DNA of 10,306 nt, from positions 1 through 10,306 of the forward strand of contig JAFDFO010000058.1 in NCBI GenBank assembly GCA_019309815.1, in the 5' to 3' direction. The stretch is from Deltaproteobacteria bacterium. GTDB lineage: Bacteria > Desulfobacterota > Desulfobacteria > Desulfobacterales > C00003060. Under the pieces are notes generated by a model. The model was not told where the DNA came from, did not search any database, and saw only the letters and a list, made by a program, of their open reading frames with translations. The translations under genes were made by a program, and so were the position numbers. Of the stretch, positions 1-6,129 are shown in pieces. Numbering within the stretch: the stretch's first letter is position 1; each line of letters opens with the position of its first letter.

Positions 1-1
1 A

Positions 2-139
2 TATGAGCGCTTTGAGGCAGATGCACATGAATTCAAGAAAGACACCATGTGCAAGATCGGGGGTACGTCTTGCTGCACAGAAATAGGTAATGTGGACACC
101 ACCACCCTCGAAGGGGTCATCAACCATTTTGCGAAATAG
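2..139 (+). CDS. C-terminal end of an unrecognised protein (partial)
   Basis: The frame starting at base 2 is open from the window edge to a TAG at 137-139 and encodes about 45 residues. It is mixed and charged in composition, ending in a soluble-looking tail with three cysteines in the pattern C-K-I-G-G-T-S-C-C about 25 residues before the end, then a helix-like TTLEGVINHFAK terminus. This reads as genuine coding sequence more than chance, and the lipoprotein gene that follows begins inside its last codons, as is common within an operon. I do not recognise the family. The cysteines might bind a metal or form disulfides, but nothing in the sequence shows this. The start lies outside the window. 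Confidence 0.5.
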   Translation, partial: YERFEADAHEFKKDTMCKIGGTSCCTEIGNVDTTTLEGVINHFAK

Positions 140-1067
140 ACGTGGTTCCCTCATTGCCCTGCTGATTCTTAATCTGATGCTCGCAGGCTGCGGCGGCACA
201 TGGCACCGGCAATGGCCGCAGCCTGGTGAATATCAACCAACCACCAGTGAACTCCATTCGGTGCCGTTCTATCCTCAAAAAGACTACCAATGCGGGCCCG
301 CAGCACTTGCCATGACGCTCCAGTGGAGTGGCATCTCGGTGGCCCCCGACACACTCATCCCTGAAGTGTACACGCCCTCACGCAAAGGCAGTCTCCAGTC
401 CGCAATGATTGCCGCAACCAGGCGACACAGCCGGGTCGCATATTCAATCTTCGGACCGGATGCCATGCTTGCAGAACTGGGCGCTGGGCACCCCGTCATC
501 GTCCTGCAAAATCTGGGATTCTGGTGGTACCCCGTCTGGCATTATGCAGTGGTCGTGGGATACGACCTGGATGAAAGCACGGTGATACTGCATTCAGGGC
601 CCGACCCCAGCAAGCGCCTCGTCCTCAAGACGTTTCACAGGACTTGGGCCAGAAGTGACTACTGGGGCCTGCTGGTGCTGCCGCCTACCCGAATGCCTGC
701 TACGGCCACAGAACATACATACGTGTCAGCCGTCCTGGGCCTTGAAAAGGCGTCTCAATGGGAAGCTGCTATGGACGGTTATCATACCGCTCTGGCTCGT
801 TGGCCGGACAGTCTGGGTGCCCGTATGGGCTTAGGCAACAGCTATTACGCGTTTGGTGACAGAGCCTCCGCGGAGGCCGCCTTCAGTGAAGCGACCCGTC
901 GATTTCCAACCAATGGATCGGCATTCAACAACCTGGCCCAGGTTCTATGGGAGCAGGGAAAACAGGAAGATGCACTCCAAGCCGCTCGCAGAGCGGCGGA
1001 GTTGGGGGGACCATTGGTGGACGTCTATAGGAAAACCCTTGAGGAGATAGAGGCTGGAACACCTTAG
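129..1067 (+). CDS. Lipoprotein with C39-like cysteine peptidase domain and TPR repeats (PA2778-like)
   Basis: Predicted secreted lipoprotein. From TTG at 129 the N-terminus has a basic n-region (RNRR), a hydrophobic core and a lipobox LAGC, giving a signal peptide of about 20 residues. An AAGGGG stretch lies about 12 bases upstream, and the overlap with the previous gene is only 11 bases. An ATG at 90 would add 13 residues and a 50-base overlap, and has no good ribosome binding site, so I prefer TTG, though either is possible. After the lipid-anchored Cys comes a papain-like C39 domain. The catalytic Cys sits in YQCGPAALAM, the His in WHYAVVVGYD about 83 residues later, followed by a HSGPDP segment where C39 enzymes carry their third polar residue. 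The last 110 residues form about three TPR units (for example ALARWPDSLGARMGLGNSYY). This architecture matches the PA2778-type cysteine peptidase family, whose substrate I cannot name. Because it is predicted to be anchored outside the cytoplasm, with TPRs for protein contact, a role in processing or holding an envelope protein is a guess. Confidence 0.85.
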   Translation: MRNRRGSLIALLILNLMLAGCGGTWHRQWPQPGEYQPTTSELHSVPFYPQKDYQCGPAALAMTLQWSGISVAPDTLIPEVYTPSRKGSLQSAMIAATRRHSRVAYSIFGPDAMLAELGAGHPVIVLQNLGFWWYPVWHYAVVVGYDLDESTVILHSGPDPSKRLVLKTFHRTWARSDYWGLLVLPPTRMPATATEHTYVSAVLGLEKASQWEAAMDGYHTALARWPDSLGARMGLGNSYYAFGDRASAEAAFSEATRRFPTNGSAFNNLAQVLWEQGKQEDALQAARRAAELGGPLVDVYRKTLEEIEAGTP

Positions 1068-1103
1068 AAGCCACTTCAAAAACGGTTCTATGGTGGCAGC
1101 TCC

Positions 1104-1955
1104 CTACTTTTTCAGCTTTAGCCCTTCTTCATAGACAATCTTCCTCGAAAGGCCGTACTTCCTGGCCAACTCTCTTGCCACATCTGACAGAGGGCGGTCT
1201 GTCTCAAGTAGGTTCCGCTTTAGATCCTTCAGGAGCAAGCTGCGGTCAAATTCTCCACTCCTTTCGTAGCCTCCCACAAGCAGGGTATATTCACCCTTGA
1301 GGGAGGAACGAGTTTCTAATACTTCCGCTATGTAGCTCAAGGATCCCCTGATAATCTCCTCGTAGATCTTGGTCAGCTCCCGTGCCACCACCGCGCTTCG
1401 GTCTCCCATCACTTGTGTCATCTCCCGCATGAATCCTAAAAGCCGTTTGGGAGACTCATAGAAGACGAGGGTCCGCGGTTCTTCTTTCAGCCTCTCGAGG
1501 TATTGCTTGCGCTTGGCGGGTTTTCGTGGAGGAAAACCAACAAACACAAAACTGTCTGTGGGAAGCCCTGAAACGCTCAATGCAGCAACCAAGGCAGAAG
1601 CCCCGGGAATCGGAACAACCTGAATTGCTGCCTGGATGGCTGCCCGGACAAGGTAGTGGCCCGGGTCTGATATCGAGGGGGTGCCAGCGTCTGACACAAG
1701 GGCAATGGAATCCCCCGACTTCAGTTTTTTAACAAGCCCCGGTGTTCTCTTCTCCTTGTTGTGGTCATGGTACGAGGTAAGCCGCGTGCCAATGTCGTAG
1801 CGCGCAAGCAGCTTTCGGGTGTGTCTGGTATCCTCCGCCGCAATCAGCGCCACTTCCTTGAGGGTGCGGATAGCTCGCAGAGTGACGTCTTCCATGTTGC
1901 CAATGGGCGTGGCTAAGACAAAAAGCGTCCCGGGAGCGGTGGAATCTTTCGGCAT
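1104..1955 (-). CDS. rsmI: 16S rRNA (cytidine(1402)-2'-O)-methyltransferase RsmI
   Basis: Cytoplasmic SAM-dependent tetrapyrrole-methylase-fold enzyme that 2'-O-methylates C1402 in the decoding centre of 16S rRNA. Family motifs appear in order (numbered from the ATG at 1955): LATPIGN near 14-20, AEDTRHTRKLL at 40-50, LVSDAGTPSISDPG at 86-99, PIPGAS around 115-120 and FYESPKRL at 165-172. A charged C-terminal helix region ends in KLKK. The length of 283 residues is normal. The frame stays open upstream to 2042, but those residues are read from inside yraN and resemble nothing in the family. The ATG at 1955 lies 7 bases after the yraN stop and puts the first motif where homologues have it. There is no clear Shine-Dalgarno before it, so expression may depend on coupling to yraN. 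It is the last gene of the minus-strand operon and faces the lipoprotein gene tail to tail. Confidence 0.95.
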   Translation of the reverse strand: MPKDSTAPGTLFVLATPIGNMEDVTLRAIRTLKEVALIAAEDTRHTRKLLARYDIGTRLTSYHDHNKEKRTPGLVKKLKSGDSIALVSDAGTPSISDPGHYLVRAAIQAAIQVVPIPGASALVAALSVSGLPTDSFVFVGFPPRKPAKRKQYLERLKEEPRTLVFYESPKRLLGFMREMTQVMGDRSAVVARELTKIYEEIIRGSLSYIAEVLETRSSLKGEYTLLVGGYERSGEFDRSLLLKDLKRNLLETDRPLSDVARELARKYGLSRKIVYEEGLKLKK

Positions 1956-1962
1956 GTTGGGG

Positions 1963-2379
1963 TTAGTAGGCAAGATCAAAGGCATTCTTGATGATCTGGG
2001 CATCAGGATGTTCTGGGAACGAACGAATGGCCACCACATCAAAGCGGGCCTTCTTATCCATCTGCTCAGTCTCTTTTAGGTAATGGAGGGCCACCATCGA
2101 TATCTTGCGTTTCTTTTTGGGTGTCACAGCAGACTTTGGCCCTTCAAACTTGTCCGTTCGTCGAGCCTTTACCTCAACAAACGCAAGAACATCACCATCC
2201 TTGGCGATGATATCGATCTCTCCTAATTTGCAGCGATAGTTTTGCTCGATAATTTTGTATCCACCTTTTTTCAACAGCTTCACAGCAAGGGATTCCCCGC
2301 CTTCGCCGAGTTGTCGTCGTTCATCAGAAGGGGGTACTTCTTCCTTGCCGAATAACTTATTGACGATCTTTCTGATCAC
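1963..2379 (-). CDS. yraN: YraN family (UPF0102) nuclease-like protein
   Basis: Small protein of the UPF0102/YraN family, which has a PD-(D/E)XK restriction-endonuclease-like fold; its role in cells is not established. The conserved signature is present: LGEGGESLAVKLLKKGGY, then QNYRCKLGEIDIIAKDGD, then LAFVEVKARR. The D of GEID and the E and K of VEVK are the expected metal-binding and catalytic positions. At 138 residues it is slightly longer than the roughly 120 usual for the family, with about 22 residues ahead of the core. The start is a GTG at 2379 with no strong ribosome binding site. An out-of-frame ATG sits right against the rnhB stop (TAAATG at 2419-2414) and opens a 19-codon ORF overlapping this start, which may help deliver ribosomes here. 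The neighbours rnhB and rsmI are its usual partners. Confidence 0.92.
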   Translation of the reverse strand: MIRKIVNKLFGKEEVPPSDERRQLGEGGESLAVKLLKKGGYKIIEQNYRCKLGEIDIIAKDGDVLAFVEVKARRTDKFEGPKSAVTPKKKRKISMVALHYLKETEQMDKKARFDVVAIRSFPEHPDAQIIKNAFDLAY

Positions 2380-2416
2380 TGATGGGTCGAGTATCGCGTT
2401 TGAGTTCAGAGGCCAT

Positions 2417-3058
2417 TTAAGGAAACAATGGCCTGTGGTTGTTCAAATCCTCTGTGTATTCTCTTACGCCGCGAAAGCTTTTCCTGTGAATGGTGCAACA
2501 GCCAAAGGTGCGAATGGCGGTCCGATGTTCTTCCGTGCCATACCCCTTGTTCCTGCAAAACCCGAATTCCGGAAATTCCTGGTCATAGAATCCCATGAGT
2601 CTATCCCGGGTTACCTTGGCGATGATAGATGCTGCCGCGATGGACGGAGAGCGACTGTCACCATGCTTGATGGCCAGTTGGGGGATTCGGGATCTAATCG
2701 GAAAGGTTCCATCAACCAACAAGAAGTCGGGGACTGGCTTGAGGTTATTCACGGCTATGCGCATGGACAAGAGGGAAGCCTGAAGGATATTGATCCGATC
2801 GATCTCTGCCGGATCGACCATCCCTATTCCAATAGAGACAGCCTGGTCGTAGATGGCATCAAATAGCTGCTCTCGCCTTTTAGGGCTCAATCGCTTGGAA
2901 TCGTCAAGATGAGGGAGGGAAAACTGCTGAGGAAGGATAGCTGCCGCAGCCACGACCGGGCCGGCCAAAGGGCCTCTTCCAGCCTCGTCTATGCCGGCAA
3001 TCTTTGTATATCCCCGCTTCCGGGCCTGTTTTTCAAACTCCCCAGGAAGGGTGTCCAC
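2417..3058 (-). CDS. rnhB: Ribonuclease HII
   Basis: Cleaves the RNA strand of RNA-DNA hybrids and removes single ribonucleotides misincorporated into DNA, acting in the cytoplasm with Mg2+ or Mn2+. The four acidic active-site residues can be placed: D24 and E25 in AGIDEAGRGPLAGP, D116 in LLVDGTF and D134 in KHGDSRSPSIAAASIIAK. The family motifs LDDSKRLSPKRRE, KGYGTEEH and HRKSF are also present. The length of 213 residues is typical. The start is GTG at 3058, because an in-frame TGA lies two codons upstream. It follows rplS after a 173-base gap, the longest inside the operon, and precedes yraN by 37 bases. The order rplS-rnhB-yraN is conserved in many bacteria. Confidence 0.96.
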   Translation of the reverse strand: MDTLPGEFEKQARKRGYTKIAGIDEAGRGPLAGPVVAAAAILPQQFSLPHLDDSKRLSPKRREQLFDAIYDQAVSIGIGMVDPAEIDRINILQASLLSMRIAVNNLKPVPDFLLVDGTFPIRSRIPQLAIKHGDSRSPSIAAASIIAKVTRDRLMGFYDQEFPEFGFCRNKGYGTEEHRTAIRTFGCCTIHRKSFRGVREYTEDLNNHRPLFP

Positions 3059-3126
3059 TGCTCACAATCCCAGAGTACCGTGAGGTTTCTTGACTGAACA
3101 TTAAGGGCCTCTGAGGTCTCAGCCCC

Positions 3127-3161
3127 TCAATATTCAATCGTCAATCATCAATCGTCAATAT
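3127..3161. repeat. Heptanucleotide tandem repeat, five TCAATNN units
   Basis: Five consecutive 7-base units of the form TCAATNN, with variable pairs AT, CG, CA, CG, AT in order, so the array is symmetric about its middle unit. The last unit runs into TGAAT, making the 10-base palindrome TCAATATTGA at 3155-3164. On the minus strand the units read as TTGACG and TTGATG blocks, which resemble sigma-70 -35 hexamers. The array lies between rplS and rnhB, outside both coding regions. Function is unknown; slippage-generated sequence or a dispersed intergenic repeat are the simplest explanations. Confidence 0.85.
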
Positions 3162-3231
3162 TGAATCCGTTTCCAAGAAACCGGCTGAACTTGTATAGAT
3201 CGTACCGATCCGGGACGTGGCCTATATAGAG

Positions 3232-3579
3232 CTAGAGGGGACGTAGCTCCTTGATCCGGGCCGACTTGCCTCTGCGTTTCCTCAGGTAGTAAAGACGCGA
3301 CCGACGGACTCGTCCACGAGAAACCACTTCGACCTTGTCAATATTCGGAGAATGCAACGGAAAGATGCGTTCTACCCCAACCCCATACGAAACCTTCCGC
3401 ACCGAGAATGTGGCATTCGTGGTCCCTTTGCGCTTCCTTATGACGACCCCTTTGAAGACCTGAATCCGCTCCTTGTCCCCTTCTTTGATTTTCACATGCA
3501 CCTTGACGGTATCGCCGGGTTTGAAATACGGCAGGTCAAACCGCATCTGTTCCTTTTCAATTGCTGTGACGAGTTCCAT
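3232..3579 (-). CDS. rplS: 50S ribosomal protein bL19
   Basis: Structural protein of the large ribosomal subunit, located at the 30S-50S interface. The 115-residue product has the whole family signature: FKPGDTVKVHVKIKEGDKER, then QVFKGVVIRKRKG, FSVRKVSYGVGVERIFPLHS, and the basic tail RVRRSRLYYLRKRRGKSARI. The frame is open 10 codons further upstream to 3609, but the ATG at 3579 is chosen because a strong GGAGG lies 5 bases before it and the protein then begins MELVTAIEKEQ like other L19 proteins. It follows the SPOUT methyltransferase gene after 77 bases. Confidence 0.97.
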   Translation of the reverse strand: MELVTAIEKEQMRFDLPYFKPGDTVKVHVKIKEGDKERIQVFKGVVIRKRKGTTNATFSVRKVSYGVGVERIFPLHSPNIDKVEVVSRGRVRRSRLYYLRKRRGKSARIKELRPL

Positions 3580-3581
3580 AT

Positions 3582-3590
3582 CTTCCTCCA
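3582..3590 (-). promoter_or_regulatory. Ribosome binding site that sets the rplS start
   Basis: On the minus strand the sequence TGGAGGAAG lies here, with its GGAGG at 3589-3585 and a 5-base spacer before the ATG at 3579. It lies inside the longer open frame that begins at 3609, so it argues that translation starts at 3579 and not at the upstream codon. Confidence 0.85.
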
Positions 3591-3656
3591 TATAGTGAGC
3601 TAGACCCACGTCTAATCGGCTTAACTAGAAGCACTTTAGTCCACGTTTTTCCTGTT

Positions 3657-4235
3657 TTAAAGGTCTAATGTATCTCTCCCAAAGAGCCTGTCAAGTATAA
3701 TGGCGGCAGCGGAGCGAACAGACAAGTGATTATATCCGCTGTGCCCCATAATTGGCGCCAAAACATGGTCCGATTGATCAATGTACTCGGGTGTCATCCC
3801 CCATGCAGTACCAAAAAGGAGGAGGTAGGGATGTTCACCTTTAATCATTTCCCTCATTGCATCATAACTGATACTACGCGGGTGAGGTTTGGCATCGGTC
3901 ACCACCGTTGCCGGCACGCCTCCACCATTACGCACAATTTCGTCTCTTACATCCTCCAGAGAGGCAGCCACCCTGATTAATTCTAATGCGTCCCTGCGAT
4001 CGGGATTATAGTCTCCGCCCGCACCCTCAGTCCAGTGAGACACAATCCGCTCAACAAGCCTTCGCTGGTCTTCCAGTGGTGTAACTATGTAAAAAGCCCG
4101 GACGCCATAGGTTTTTGCTGCCCTTGATATGTCATGCAAATCAAGGTTGCTTACAGCTGAGGCAATAATTACCCCGTTTTTGTCATACACCGGATGGTGT
4201 ATCAGAGCCAGGTAAAAGTTGTCATGGACTGTCAA
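3657..4235 (-). CDS. SPOUT-class RNA methyltransferase (PF09936-like, TrmD-associated)
   Basis: Predicted SAM-dependent RNA methyltransferase with an alpha/beta-knot fold, 192 residues. It begins with FYLALIHHPVYDKNG and AVSNLDLHDISRAAKTYGV, and its C-terminal half has the knot-like elements LLLFGTAWGM and GYNHLSVRSAAAIILDRLFG, where the SAM pocket is expected. It resembles the family of stand-alone SPOUT proteins found beside trmD (the Thermotoga Tm1570 type). Its RNA target is not known to me. The start is TTG at 4235, overlapping the trmD stop as TTGA. An in-frame stop lies six codons upstream and no later start leaves the conserved N-terminus intact, so coupling to trmD translation is likely. 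Position between trmD and rplS suggests a tRNA or rRNA substrate, but that is inference. Confidence 0.88.
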   Translation of the reverse strand: MTVHDNFYLALIHHPVYDKNGVIIASAVSNLDLHDISRAAKTYGVRAFYIVTPLEDQRRLVERIVSHWTEGAGGDYNPDRRDALELIRVAASLEDVRDEIVRNGGGVPATVVTDAKPHPRSISYDAMREMIKGEHPYLLLFGTAWGMTPEYIDQSDHVLAPIMGHSGYNHLSVRSAAAIILDRLFGRDTLDL

Positions 4236-4996
4236 GGCGTTATGGAATTCTTATCTATAATAGTTTCTATGTCCTGCTGAAGCTTCTTCATATACGCCAT
4301 GTCGTCCGGCGTCAGAGGATGATCCATCAGCAAATCAGGCCTGTTAAGGACTGTGCGAACCAGTGAGGCCCGTCTTCGCCACTCCTTAACGGCACCGTGG
4401 TTACCGGAGAGTAACACGTCGGGCACATCGGCACCCTCAAAAGAGCTGGGCCGCGTATACTGCGGATACTCTAATAACCCGGCTGAGAACGAGTCCTCCT
4501 GGGCTGAGTCCTCACTGCCGAGTGTACCGGGAATCAATCGGCTCACTGCGTCAATTATTACCATGGCTGCAAGTTCACCGCCGGTCAGCACATAGTCTCC
4601 GATAGAAACTTCGTCATCCACAAGATGCTCTCTAACTCTTTCGTCCACACCCTCATAGCGGCCGCAGACCAGGACAACCCCGGGGCATCCGGCAAGCTCT
4701 TGGGCCACCGCTTGGTTGAAACGTCGTCCCTGGGGCGTGAGCAGAAGCGTCTTTGCCTCGGGATGTCTTTTCTTGGCCACTCGAATAGCTTCGGCCATTG
4801 GCTCTGGTTTCATCACCATCCCGGAACCTCCCCCGTAGGGCCGGTCGTCCACGGTGCGGTGCGTATCTTTGGCGAAGTCCCTGATATTTATCGACTCAAC
4901 CGATACACGCTCATCCTCGATCGCCCTCTTCACAATCCCACCCACAAGGAGGGCGGAAAACATCTCGGGAAATATCGTAAGAACCGTGAAAGTCAT
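4232..4996 (-). CDS. trmD: tRNA (guanine(37)-N1)-methyltransferase TrmD
   Basis: Methylates N1 of G37 next to the anticodon of tRNAs with G36, which prevents +1 frameshifting. It is a SPOUT enzyme acting as a homodimer in the cytoplasm. The 254-residue product has all the landmarks: DDRPYGGGSGMVMKPEP at about 51-67, LLLTPQGRRFNQ at 84-95, CGRYEGVDER at 111-120, IGDYVLTGGE at 132-141 in the knot, R153 and D168 at the positions of E. coli R154 and D169, and LLEYPQYTRP. It starts at ATG 4996, 27 bases after rimM, with only a weak ribosome binding site. Its TGA overlaps the TTG of the next gene. Confidence 0.98.
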   Translation of the reverse strand: MTFTVLTIFPEMFSALLVGGIVKRAIEDERVSVESINIRDFAKDTHRTVDDRPYGGGSGMVMKPEPMAEAIRVAKKRHPEAKTLLLTPQGRRFNQAVAQELAGCPGVVLVCGRYEGVDERVREHLVDDEVSIGDYVLTGGELAAMVIIDAVSRLIPGTLGSEDSAQEDSFSAGLLEYPQYTRPSSFEGADVPDVLLSGNHGAVKEWRRRASLVRTVLNRPDLLMDHPLTPDDMAYMKKLQQDIETIIDKNSITP

Positions 4997-5023
4997 TCGT
5001 TGAAGCAGGGGAATGCCCCCCGA

Positions 5024-5539
5024 TCAGCTCTCCAGGCCTTCGGGAAGATCGACCCGCAAGGCGTTTGCTGTGAGATCGATGTCAACTACGACGGACTCAA
5101 GCGCTGGGATCAAGATCTCCTTCTTTCCCTCACGGACGACATAGACATCATTACTCCCAGTGGGAAAAATAGCTGCCACCCGACCCAGACGTCGGCCATC
5201 TACCGTAAACACGTCCAGGCCGATGATTTGATCCCAGTAGTATGTACCTTGTTCGGGTTCAGGAAACGCGGCCCTGTCGATGCACAGTTCGTAGCCTACC
5301 CATTCTTTTGCCACACCAACCGAAGTAATGCCCTCTAGGGCCAGGAGAAGACCACGCTTATGGGGACGGGCAGATTCTATTCTGAATCTCGCAACTGGCT
5401 TGCCCTCTTGCCTTAAAGCCAGCTGTTTCCCGTCTGCAAATGGCGCTGTGGACTCGGCGTAGGAGATTACTTTCAGGTAGCCCTTAATCCCGTGGGTGCC
5501 CACAACTTTGCCGATCGAGATGAGGGCATCCTCAGCCAT
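5024..5539 (-). CDS. rimM: Ribosome maturation factor RimM
   Basis: Assembly factor that binds ribosomal protein uS19 and helps fold the 3' major domain of 16S rRNA in the 30S head. The 171-residue product has the N-terminal RimM barrel (GKVVGTHGIKGYLKV at about 10-24) and the C-terminal PRC-barrel (TYYWDQIIGLDVF near 98-110, then IFPTGSNDVYVV and EILIPALESVVVDID). The ATG at 5539 is 6 bases after the khpA stop, with no clear Shine-Dalgarno, so translation may be coupled to khpA. It sits in the widely conserved rpsP-khpA-rimM-trmD order. Confidence 0.97.
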   Translation of the reverse strand: MAEDALISIGKVVGTHGIKGYLKVISYAESTAPFADGKQLALRQEGKPVARFRIESARPHKRGLLLALEGITSVGVAKEWVGYELCIDRAAFPEPEQGTYYWDQIIGLDVFTVDGRRLGRVAAIFPTGSNDVYVVREGKKEILIPALESVVVDIDLTANALRVDLPEGLES

Positions 5540-5545
5540 GATACG

Positions 5546-5776
5546 TTATTCGATGATCTCCAAGACGGACCGTTTCTTAATCTTGGCAGAAGCAGCGCTC
5601 AAAATGGTCCGCATGGAACGGGCTGTACGGCCTTGCTTGCCGATGACCTTTCCCAGATCTTCCTTGGCCACTTTCAGTTCAATGACCGAGGTTTGTTCAC
5701 CCTCCACCTCTGAGACTTCAACCTGCTCGGGAAAATCGACTAGCGCTTGAGCTATGTACTTGATCAACTCCTTCAT
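5546..5776 (-). CDS. khpA: KH-domain RNA-binding protein KhpA
   Basis: Single KH-domain RNA-binding protein of 76 residues. The RNA-gripping GXXG loop is G46-K47-Q48-G49 in LGKVIGKQGRTARSMRTIL, preceded by the typical N-terminal helix and an acidic strand (VSEVEGEQTSVIELKV). In Gram-positive bacteria KhpA partners with KhpB and affects cell size and RNA stability; its role in the group represented here is less clear. The start is ATG at 5776, supported by a strong AGGAGGT 7 bases upstream. It follows rpsP after 75 bases and precedes rimM by 6. Confidence 0.93.
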   Translation of the reverse strand: MKELIKYIAQALVDFPEQVEVSEVEGEQTSVIELKVAKEDLGKVIGKQGRTARSMRTILSAASAKIKKRSVLEIIE

Positions 5777-5851
5777 CGTCCCGACCTCCTGAGAGAGTTA
5801 CAAGAAATAACGCCATTCCGAACAAAGGTCTGCTACTGTGCAAAGCCCGTC

Positions 5852-6112
5852 TCAAGCTTTTGCTGTGTTTGAGAAGAAACCTTCTTTCTTTAGTAGGCTT
5901 TTTACTGTTGCAGTAGGCAAGGCTCCTTTATCAAGCCACGCCTTCACGCGGTCTTGCTTCAGCGTGACTGCAGCCGGCTCCTTCAGGGGATCGTAGGTCC
6001 CCACAAGCTCGAGAAATTTACCATCGCGAGGTGCATCAGTAGAGGCCACCACGATTCGATAGTAGGGTTTCTTTTTTGCGCCATACCTGGCCAATCTTAT
6101 TTTTACCGACAT
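5852..6112 (-). CDS. rpsP: 30S ribosomal protein bS16
   Basis: Small-subunit ribosomal protein that binds 16S rRNA early in assembly. The 86-residue product begins MSVKIRLARYGAKKKPYYRI and continues VASTDAPRDGKFLELVGTYDP and a VKAWLDKGALPTATVKSLLKK helix, as in all S16 proteins. Translation from ATG at 6112 is supported by AAGGAGGAG at 6131-6123, which overlaps the ffh stop codon; the 17-base gap to ffh marks a single transcript. The C-terminal tail after the conserved core is short. Confidence 0.97.
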   Translation of the reverse strand: MSVKIRLARYGAKKKPYYRIVVASTDAPRDGKFLELVGTYDPLKEPAAVTLKQDRVKAWLDKGALPTATVKSLLKKEGFFSNTAKA

Positions 6113-6129
6113 CCTAATACAACTCCTCC

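Noticed and set aside
1068..1103. Bidirectional terminator between the lipoprotein gene and rsmI
   Set aside because: GCCAC and GTGGC could pair, but the loop is 18 bases and the A/T-run lies in the loop and not after the stem.
1956..2042. 29-residue N-terminal extension of RsmI
   Set aside because: It is read from inside yraN and adds nothing like the family; the ATG at 1955 gives the normal protein.
2255..2866. 203-codon plus-strand frame across yraN and rnhB
   Set aside because: Antisense to two conserved genes, without family features.
3105..3126. Imperfect hairpin GGGC...CTGAG/CTCAG...GCCCC between rplS and rnhB as a terminator
   Set aside because: The loop is only two bases unless pairs are opened, the stem has an internal mismatch, and no T-run follows on either strand.
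3127..3161. Heptad array as a CRISPR repeat
   Set aside because: Units are 7 bases and contiguous, without spacers or cas genes.
3169..3210. Two short inverted repeats (GTTTC/GAAAC and GATCG/CGATC) downstream of rplS
   Set aside because: Each has only a 5-bp stem with a 3-base loop and no T-run; such small palindromes are common by chance.
4625..5338. 237-codon plus-strand frame across rimM and trmD
   Set aside because: It spans two conserved minus-strand genes and their junction and has no recognisable domains.
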